DNA of 37,906 nucleotides, taken from Bacteroidales bacterium. Its GTDB lineage: Bacteria; Bacteroidota; Bacteroidia; Bacteroidales; UBA4181. Shown here in pieces: positions 32,450-37,906 of the stretch. Numbering within the stretch: position 1 is the first letter of the stretch; each line of letters opens with the position of its first letter. Location of the stretch: NCBI GenBank assembly GCA_031264715.1, contig JAISDP010000138.1, positions 1 through 37,906 on the forward strand. Direction: 5' to 3'. A program made the position numbers and the translations under genes. The notes beneath the pieces were generated by a model. That model was not told the DNA's origin and made no database searches. It saw only the letters and a list, made by a program, of their open reading frames with translations.

Positions 32450-32484
32450 GCTATCGCCGATAGCCTTTTCCAGCCACAAAAATA
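32450..32484 (-). promoter_or_regulatory. lepB promoter box with immediate leader hairpin
   Basis: On the minus strand TATTTTTG (32477-32484) matches TAnnTTTG exactly. No convincing -33 TTG is seen. About 12 bp downstream begins the stem GGCTATC/GATAGC (32450-32465) followed by a T-run (TTTTTC), so the transcript would start with a terminator-like hairpin 30 bp before the lepB start. This could be an attenuator or 5'-end protection. Confidence 0.4.
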
Positions 32485-32687
32485 GTAATTATCGTCATAA
32501 GTATTGCGTAATTTTTCTCACATCAGGTATTTCTAATTTATAAACACTTATTATTTATAGATTTATCTCAAATTTATTATTTTCGTTTAAGATCGTGTAC
32601 GCACACGCAAGTATCAAACCAATTATTTCGTACTTTCGCCGTTTCATTATTGATTATTGAATACAGGTTTTGCAAGAATAAAAGCAA

Positions 32688-32768
32688 ATGAATACAAGTA
32701 ATAAGAATGACCATCCGTTTGAACTGATTGGATATATAATATTGATAATAATTTGTGTAAGTATATAG
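32688..32768 (+). CDS. Possible 26-residue membrane peptide
   Basis: An ATG at 32688 opens 26 codons ending in TAG: MNTSNKNDHPFELIGYIILI and six further hydrophobic residues. The second half would make one membrane helix. Its first bases (ATGAATACAAGTAATA) nearly repeat the first bases of the gene at 32869 (ATGAATACAAATAATA), so the two start regions may derive from one another. A GGGCAA/TTGCCC stem follows at 32792-32813. Expression is unproven; the stretch 32421-32868 is otherwise AT-rich and empty. Confidence 0.3.
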   Translation: MNTSNKNDHPFELIGYIILIIICVSI

Positions 32769-32868
32769 GTAGAAAGTAAATAAATGTGTAAGGGCAATCC
32801 TGCGTGGTTGCCCATAACCAATAAATAATCAATAAAATGCATACAGATAAAATTAAATACATATCAAA

Positions 32869-33381
32869 ATGAATACAAATAATAGTAGTGGTAGACCTGT
32901 GTGTATATCAATAACAGGTATTATATTGTCAGCTAAAGAGGTTGCTGACTTGTTGAACTATAAGAGAACCATCAATTATTATCTTGTGCCAGGCATACAA
33001 GAAGCAAATGAATTGGTTTCGTTCGATTTATATGACCATAGATCAGGCGTTGGAGATGTTGTTGTGGTTAGCCAATACAATAGCAATATAAAAGTAAATC
33101 AATACAAATATATTTTTGTCATTGATCCTGAAGGTATAGATCAGACTAAAGTCAAAGACTTAAGCAATGATCATGTATTGAGTTATGTAATCAGGTGTGA
33201 AGACTTTCAAGAGGTTAAAAAAATAGGCTGGACTGAAAGGGACGCTTACAGTTATGAAGTCGTAGATGATTACTCAGATGATTTGAACATTGTCTATACA
33301 TGGTTTGATGATGGCTATGAAAAGTCAATGATCAAGTCATTAGCGAGGGATAGATATGTTAAAAGTGGTTGGGATTGTTAA
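32869..33381 (+). CDS. Hypothetical protein, AT-rich orphan
   Basis: I do not recognise this 170-residue protein. It has no signal peptide or membrane helix and is acidic, with strands such as KYIFVIDPEG and SYEVVDDYSDDLNIVYTWFDD. The segment SAKEVADLLNYKR near residues 21-33 could be a short helix-turn-helix-like unit but is not enough for a call. Base composition is much more AT-rich than that of the genes after it, and its upstream region is also AT-rich, which suggests separate acquisition. It ends 25 bp before the heterodisulfide-reductase-like cassette on the same strand, but the composition break argues that it is not part of that operon's function. Confidence 0.6.
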   Translation: MNTNNSSGRPVCISITGIILSAKEVADLLNYKRTINYYLVPGIQEANELVSFDLYDHRSGVGDVVVVSQYNSNIKVNQYKYIFVIDPEGIDQTKVKDLSNDHVLSYVIRCEDFQEVKKIGWTERDAYSYEVVDDYSDDLNIVYTWFDDGYEKSMIKSLARDRYVKSGWDC

Positions 33382-33406
33382 TAGTTAAAAGCCAGAATAT
33401 ATCCGG

Positions 33407-34522
33407 ATGTACGATGTAGCAGTGATAGGTGCGGGCATTGCAGGGATAGAAGCCGCAACCCAACTTGCGCAGATGGGTTATGAAGTGCTGGTTGTTGAGA
33501 AAGACGGGCGGGCAGGCGGACACGTGGCCGGATGGGACAGGCTGTTCCCCTTCCGGCGGAATGCTGCCGGCCTCACAGCCGAAATGCTGAAAATGATGGA
33601 CCGGGGAAAAGCAGTAAATATACTTGCCGGTACCACCGTGGCCGATGTTCAGCGCGACGGGCAGCAATTCAGGATATGGCTTTCGGACGGACAGGGTATT
33701 ACTGTTTCGGCGGTACTGATCGCTACGGGCTTCAAGCTGTTCGATGCCCGTCGCAAGGAAGAGTACGGGTATGGCATCTACGACAATGTAATCACCTCGG
33801 CCGACCTCGAACAGATGTTCGCTTCGGGTAAACCCGTCGTAACCAAAAAGGGCGAACGTCCCAAACGGGTTGCTTTCATCCATTGCGTGGGATCGCGCGA
33901 CGAAAAAGTCAACAATCGCCACTGTTCCAAGGTATGTTGCGCCACTGCGGTCAAGCAGGCATGTGAAATCAAGCAAATGTACCCTGACGCGGAAGTATAT
34001 TGTTTCTATATGGATTTGCGGATGTTCGACCGGCATTTCGAAACCATGTATTTAGATGCACAGGCGCAGTATGGCGTCATCTTTGTGCGCGGACGCCTGT
34101 CGGAAGCTGCCGAAAGCATCGACGGGCGCGTCACCGTCAAGGCCGAAGATACCCTCATGGGCAAAATGCTGAAGATATCGGTGGACATGGCAGTGCTGAT
34201 GGCGGGCATGGAAGCCGCCGAAGAAACGGACAAATTAGCCGCCATGCTGAAAGTGACCGTGGGGAAGGATGGATTCCTGAATCCGGCTGACGAATGTCTG
34301 CAAAGCAACTTCACGCGCGAAAAGGGCGTATTTGTGGCAGGCGCCTGCACCGGGCCCAAAACCATTCCCGAAACCCTGGCCGACGCAAGAGCTGCCGCTG
34401 TATCGATTGACGGGTACATAAGAGTCGGAAGCGAAGAAAAAAGCCTGAGGGAAGAAATTATCGGAAAAATAAGAAATAAGCGGGAAGAAATCAGAAGCAG
34501 GAGAAGCAGAAGTGAAGAATGA
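33407..34522 (+). CDS. HdrA-like FAD/iron-sulfur oxidoreductase
   Basis: This 371-residue protein has an N-terminal dinucleotide-binding motif (VIGAGIAGIEAATQL) that binds FAD. A cysteine cluster (FIHCVGSRDEKVNNRHCSKV and CCATAVKQA; C160, C173, C177, C178) is typical of HdrA. A C-terminal FAD segment (GVFVAGACTGPKTIPETLAD) follows. It is shorter than methanogen HdrA (about 650) and lacks the terminal ferredoxin domains. The C-terminal tail is highly charged and encoded by an unusual purine-rich tract (about 34440-34550). HdrA proteins pass electrons between a flavin and iron-sulfur partners. With the next two genes it probably forms a membrane-linked Hdr-like complex. The electron donor and acceptor are unknown. 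Confidence 0.85.
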   Translation: MYDVAVIGAGIAGIEAATQLAQMGYEVLVVEKDGRAGGHVAGWDRLFPFRRNAAGLTAEMLKMMDRGKAVNILAGTTVADVQRDGQQFRIWLSDGQGITVSAVLIATGFKLFDARRKEEYGYGIYDNVITSADLEQMFASGKPVVTKKGERPKRVAFIHCVGSRDEKVNNRHCSKVCCATAVKQACEIKQMYPDAEVYCFYMDLRMFDRHFETMYLDAQAQYGVIFVRGRLSEAAESIDGRVTVKAEDTLMGKMLKISVDMAVLMAGMEAAEETDKLAAMLKVTVGKDGFLNPADECLQSNFTREKGVFVAGACTGPKTIPETLADARAAAVSIDGYIRVGSEEKSLREEIIGKIRNKREEIRSRRSRSEE

Positions 34523-34555
34523 AGAGGTAAGAATGAAGAGAAACATGGGAAACAT

Positions 34556-34900
34556 ATGGATTTCGGATATAGCATCAACCAAAGCAGCAAAATAGATATG
34601 GACAGGGCATCGGGGGATATTGCCGCGCAAGTGTTGCGGTATGAGCCGTCGTTTGCCGTCTGTATCGGGTGCGGCGCCTGTATGGCTACCTGTTCGGCCG
34701 GACGGTTTACACCGTTCAACCTGCGCCGGCTGCAGTTGATGGTGATGCGCGGGCAAACGGACAGTGTTCACGCCGAAGCCGAAAAATGCATGCTTTGCGG
34801 CAAATGCCGGCTGATATGCCCGCGAGGGATCAATACACGGAATGTGTTACTCGCCATACACCATTTTACCGCACCCGCACCAACCCTTGATATCCGATAG
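34556..34900 (+). CDS. HdrC-like 4Fe-4S protein
   Basis: This 114-residue cytoplasmic protein has two 4Fe-4S motifs, CIGCGACMATCSAG and CMLCGKCRLICPRG, about 40 residues apart, as in HdrC. It would carry electrons between the HdrA-like flavoprotein and the membrane subunit. It starts 33 bp after the HdrA-like gene, and its stop codon directly abuts the ATG of the next gene, which implies translational coupling. Its small size and motif spacing fit HdrC rather than a bacterial ferredoxin. Confidence 0.83.
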   Translation: MDFGYSINQSSKIDMDRASGDIAAQVLRYEPSFAVCIGCGACMATCSAGRFTPFNLRRLQLMVMRGQTDSVHAEAEKCMLCGKCRLICPRGINTRNVLLAIHHFTAPAPTLDIR

Positions 34901-36679
34901 ATGCGCCAGCGTTTCATATACGACCCCTTCGTACTGCCGTTCATGGCCGGCTTCGTCTTCATCATCATATACCTCGTTGCCGGTATCATCAGCGCCATCA
35001 GGGAACTGCCCTGCGAAGACCGCAAGAAATTGGGAAAAAGCATTTTCAGCCGTAAAATATTTGTTTCCGCCAGGGAAATATTCATGGAATGTCTGATTCA
35101 TCGCAGGATATTCCGGCGCAACCGCATGTTGGGATTCATGCACATGAGCATCGCCTTCGGGTGGTTTCTGCTTATCGTACTGGGACATATCGAGGTGCGG
35201 CTGTATTGTCCCGAGCGGGTCAATCTGCCTTATTTCCCGATCTTTTTCCGCTATTTTATGATGGAAACCGACTCGACACTGAAAGGCTCGCTGCTCTTCT
35301 TCCTCATGGATGCCGCGTTGTTGATGGTATTGACAGGGATCGGCCTGGCCTTGTACAAGCGCATCAATTCCCGCCTGATGGGTATGCGCCGCACAACTAA
35401 ACTGAAACTGGGCGACCGCATTGCCATGTACACGCTTTGGGCGGTCTTCCCGTTACGATTGCTGGCGGAAAGCTTCACATCGGGTATCAGTGGCGGCAGT
35501 TTCCTGACGCGCGGCTTTGGTCTGGTTTTCGAATCGTTCGTTTCCAACGAAGCGCTGATACGCCCCGCCTGGTGGGCATATTCCGTCGCACTCGGCACAT
35601 TCTTCCTTGCAATGCCGGTATCACGCTACATGCACATCCCTGCCGAGATGCTGCTCATCGTCCTGCGTAATGCAGGCATCAAAAGCAAGAAAACCAACGC
35701 GGGGTACGGCAACATAGAGCTGTATTCGTGTTCGCGTTGCGGCATCTGCATTGATGCTTGCCAGATGTCGGCAGCAGCGCGGCTCGACCGGAAGACCACC
35801 GTGTATTTCATGCGGATGCTTCGCCGGCAGGAGGGCGACATTGAGGCCGCAGCCCGGCAATGCCTGATGTGCGGGCGCTGCGTACAGGCTTGTCCCGTAG
35901 GCATCGATTCGTGCCGCCTGAAACAGAATGTACGCCGTTCCGAATCGTTCTTTTCGCCTGTGCAGTACCGGTACTTTCCGCCAACGGAAACCATCCGCAC
36001 CGACGTGCTGTATTTTGCCGGGTGCATGACGCACCTCACGCCGGGAATCGGTAAAGCGATGCAAACCATCTTCGGGCGCGCCGGCGTTAACTACCGGATG
36101 ATGGACGAAGGCGGCGGCATCTGCTGCGGGCGGCCGCTCATGCTGTCAGGCCAGGAAAAGTCGGCAGCCATCATGATCGAAAAGAATACGGACATCATCC
36201 TGCAATCGAACGCGGAACTTCTGGTAGCATCGTGTCCTGTCTGCTACAAAATATTCAACGAAGAATACAGCCTGCCGATACCTGTGATGCACCACACGCA
36301 GTATATCGAACAGCTAATTGACAGGGGCGCCGTCACTGTCGGCCACACGGGGCTATCGGCCGTTTACCACGACCCGTGCGACCTCGGCCGCAACTCGGGC
36401 GTATACAATCCGCCGCGCCAAGTGCTCCGCCAGGTAGCCAACCTCATGGATACCAGCCACGAACGCGGGGAAGGACTTTGCTGTGGAGGCAGTGTGGGCA
36501 ATGCTGTGCTCACCGGTGACCAGCGCAGGAAAATAGCCCGGGACGCCCTGTATAAATTGACCGGAGAAAAGCCGGACATACTGGTTACCGCATGTCCGTT
36601 GTGCAAGAAAACATTTGCAGGCGCAGGCTTGCAACAGGTTGAGGACATTGCCCAGGTGGTAGTAAAGGCAATGGAATAA
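34901..36679 (+). CDS. Fused membrane cytochrome/HdrD-like iron-sulfur oxidoreductase
   Basis: This 592-residue protein joins an N-terminal membrane part (about five helices, residues 8-255) to a soluble HdrD-like part. GFMHMSIAFGWFLLIVLGHIE has spaced histidines that could bind haem b, as in HdrE/DsrM/NarI-type subunits. Two 4Fe-4S motifs follow (CSRCGICIDACQ; CLMCGRCVQACPVG). After them come two CCG domains, with GGGICCGRPL...CPVCYK and GLCCGGSVGN...CPLCKK, which in HdrB/HdrD hold the special cluster for disulfide chemistry. It should couple the quinone pool to a cytoplasmic redox reaction. The disulfide or other substrate is unknown, since coenzymes M and B are not expected here. It ends the operon and converges with the methyltransferase gene. 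Confidence 0.85.
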   Translation: MRQRFIYDPFVLPFMAGFVFIIIYLVAGIISAIRELPCEDRKKLGKSIFSRKIFVSAREIFMECLIHRRIFRRNRMLGFMHMSIAFGWFLLIVLGHIEVRLYCPERVNLPYFPIFFRYFMMETDSTLKGSLLFFLMDAALLMVLTGIGLALYKRINSRLMGMRRTTKLKLGDRIAMYTLWAVFPLRLLAESFTSGISGGSFLTRGFGLVFESFVSNEALIRPAWWAYSVALGTFFLAMPVSRYMHIPAEMLLIVLRNAGIKSKKTNAGYGNIELYSCSRCGICIDACQMSAAARLDRKTTVYFMRMLRRQEGDIEAAARQCLMCGRCVQACPVGIDSCRLKQNVRRSESFFSPVQYRYFPPTETIRTDVLYFAGCMTHLTPGIGKAMQTIFGRAGVNYRMMDEGGGICCGRPLMLSGQEKSAAIMIEKNTDIILQSNAELLVASCPVCYKIFNEEYSLPIPVMHHTQYIEQLIDRGAVTVGHTGLSAVYHDPCDLGRNSGVYNPPRQVLRQVANLMDTSHERGEGLCCGGSVGNAVLTGDQRRKIARDALYKLTGEKPDILVTACPLCKKTFAGAGLQQVEDIAQVVVKAME

Positions 36680-36699
36680 TATCACAAAAGCATCGCCGT

Positions 36700-37437
36700 T
36701 CACCTTGCGTCGTCCAGCACAGTGGTGCAGCGCTTCAGGTATTTCAGGACGAGGTAGATGAGCAGTGAGCCCGCGGCGGCGAAAAGGATATAATAATTGT
36801 AATCGTGTTTCGCCTGCAACAGCTTGCCGGATACGTGAAACAGGGCAAAAAGCAGGAAAAGCGCACAAAAGCCGTTCTTCTCCTTCCTTAATACCTTCTT
36901 CACGCTGAATGACAAGTCGCTCCGACGGAATTTCCGCAAGCCGGGAAGAAATGCCGGTGTATTTTCCGCCCAGCGGAGGTAAGTGTCGCCGAACTTTCCC
37001 CTCAGATACTGTTCTTCGGCAAACATAATGCGCTCATAATAGAGCCAGTATGCCAGCGAATACACGATAACAAACCAGGCGTTGCAGGTCAGCAGGGCAA
37101 ACCCCGTCCACATAAAATAGTTACCCAGATACAGCGGATGCCGCACCATGCTATAAATCCCGGTAGTGTTGAGGCTGTCGGCCAGCTGTCCGGAAGTGTT
37201 TCTGTCCGACGTGTTTTTGGCCGTGTAGCCTACCGTGAATATTCTGATGACCAGTCCGATTACGCTGAAACACAAGCATCCCGTTTCATACCATGTCTGG
37301 TACTTGACCTGACGGACACCGGGCGCGTTATCCAGAAAGTAAAGCGCCAGGCCACCCAGCAGGCAAAAAAGCGGCAGGTAGCCCCTGCGCTTGAAAAGCC
37401 ATCTACCCTGTTTTTCAAATTCTTCTTGCAGCGCCAT
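36700..37437 (-). CDS. ICMT/PEMT-family membrane methyltransferase, LmtA-like
   Basis: This 245-residue protein has about six membrane segments. The C-half shows the isoprenylcysteine-methyltransferase/phospholipid-methyltransferase signature: TGIYSMVRHPLYLGNYFMWT, followed by YYERIMFAEEQYLRGKFGDTYLRW, which forms the S-adenosylmethionine site. Bacterial members methylate membrane lipids; a related protein (LmtA) methylates the lipid A 1-phosphate in Leptospira, and Bacteroidales homologues of this length are, I believe, annotated that way. The lipid A target is inference. The start at 37437 gives the typical MALQEEFEKQGRWLF opening. It appears to be a single-gene unit. Confidence 0.78.
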   Translation of the reverse strand: MALQEEFEKQGRWLFKRRGYLPLFCLLGGLALYFLDNAPGVRQVKYQTWYETGCLCFSVIGLVIRIFTVGYTAKNTSDRNTSGQLADSLNTTGIYSMVRHPLYLGNYFMWTGFALLTCNAWFVIVYSLAYWLYYERIMFAEEQYLRGKFGDTYLRWAENTPAFLPGLRKFRRSDLSFSVKKVLRKEKNGFCALFLLFALFHVSGKLLQAKHDYNYYILFAAAGSLLIYLVLKYLKRCTTVLDDAR

Positions 37438-37530
37438 ATTATTTTTATTTTGGGGGTTTTAAATATTATATAAATGATTCTAATGATATATTTAGATGTT
37501 TCAATTTCGAGATAAGTTAACACACAAGCC

Positions 37531-37565
37531 GTTTCTCCGGAAAATTCTTCCGGCGCCGGAGAAAC
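37531..37565. repeat. 10-bp inverted repeat upstream of the methyltransferase gene
   Basis: GTTTCTCCGG (37531-37540) and CCGGAGAAAC (37556-37565) form a perfect 10-bp stem with a 15-nt loop that has its own CCGGCGCCGG palindrome partly overlapping the right arm. No T-run follows on either strand. It lies about 95 bp before the gene's start, so it may be a regulatory stem or a repeat unit. Confidence 0.5.
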
Positions 37566-37677
37566 GCATGGCCTGAACAATTGTACATTCTGCTGGATTT
37601 AAATGCTTGTGAATTGGACGGCAAATGTAATATTTTTTTGAAACAAAAAAAATTTCATGCCATAAGGGGGACTTGCG

Positions 37678-37906
37678 CATGTAAATGACGTTCTGATGCA
37701 TGTAAATGACATTCTGGCGCGTGTAAATGGCATGCTGGCTCGTGTAAATGGCATGCTGGCTCATGTAAATGGTGTGCTGGCTCGTGTAAATTGCGTGCTG
37801 GCTCATGTAAATGGCATGCTGGCTCATGTAAATGGCGTGCTGGCTCGTGTAAATTGCGTGCTGGCTCATGTAAATGGCATGCTGGCTCATGTAAATGGCA
37901 TGCTGG
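37678..37906. repeat. 21-bp tandem repeat array, at least 11 units, cut by the window end
   Basis: Units of 21 bp beginning CATGTAAATG or CGTGTAAATG start at 37678 and every 21 bp thereafter to the window end. Nearly all differences are A/G or C/T changes; several units are identical (CATGTAAATGGCATGCTGG then CT). The minus strand reads as SQHAIYM/T heptapeptide repeats, but changes alter the encoded residues freely and no plausible protein context exists, so non-coding minisatellite is preferred. Confidence 0.85.

Noticed and set aside
37501..37890. Protein with SQHAIYM/T heptapeptide repeats
   Set aside because: The unit changes alter amino acids without selection for synonymous sites and the frame runs into unrelated sequence; explained by the 21-bp minisatellite.
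29487..37906. CRISPR arrays at the tandem repeats
   Set aside because: Units follow each other without unique spacers, and no cas gene is present.

Overview
The window looks like a chromosomal segment of a Bacteroidales bacterium. The evidence is two SusC/SusD pairs, many lipoprotein signal peptides, promoter-like sequences of the Bacteroidetes type (TTG, about 20 nt, then TAnnTTTG), absence of clear Shine-Dalgarno sites, and Bacteroidetes families such as NVEALA-like peptides, 6-bladed beta-propeller lipoproteins and DUF6786-like proteins. I cannot name the genus. No rRNA, tRNA, CRISPR array or intact transposase was seen.

Region 1 (1-3400, minus strand) holds a secretion/surface cassette: a multi-pass TMTC/GT-C-like membrane protein, an NVEALA-like exported peptide rich in Gly, Ser and Cys, and a 6-bladed beta-propeller lipoprotein cut by the window edge. 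Upstream is an unrecognised 223-residue helical protein. The cassette and this gene carry nearly the same promoter module about 45 bp before their start codons. Region 2 (about 2290-4510) is gene-poor and full of small hairpin repeats, a duplicated ~140-bp segment and a 42-bp minisatellite.

Region 3 (4513-29214, all minus strand) is the centre of interest. It is a polysaccharide utilisation locus whose enzyme set fits D-arabinan, the D-arabinofuranose polymer known from mycobacterial arabinogalactan and lipoarabinomannan. In transcription order it has a LacI-type regulator, a FucP-type sugar/H+ symporter, a GH116-like lipoprotein, a DUF6786-like lipoprotein, a two-domain GH172 (DUF2961), a first SusC/SusD pair with an Ig-like surface lipoprotein, an L-fucose/D-arabinose isomerase, a compact GH172, a second SusC/SusD pair with a small lipoprotein, and a DUF4185 (GH183) protein. 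GH183 endo-D-arabinanases and GH172 exo-D-arabinofuranosidases are established D-arabinan enzymes. FucI-type isomerases convert D-arabinose to D-ribulose, and FucP also takes up D-arabinose. No fucosidase, fuculokinase or fuculose-phosphate aldolase is present, which argues against an L-fucose locus. Inferred flow: surface GH183 cuts D-arabinan, SusCD pairs import oligomers, periplasmic GH172/GH116 release D-arabinose, FucP imports it and FucI isomerises it. A LacI-type palindrome (TTAA-W-CG-W-TTAA) lies in the lacI promoter, before fucP and before fucI.

Region 4 (29215-32868) has a truncated gene remnant, a 21-bp tandem repeat, an acyltransferase-3 membrane protein, signal peptidase I and a small possible membrane peptide. 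Region 5 (32869-37437) has an AT-rich orphan gene, a three-gene heterodisulfide-reductase-like cassette, and an ICMT/LmtA-like methyltransferase. The window ends inside another 21-bp tandem array.
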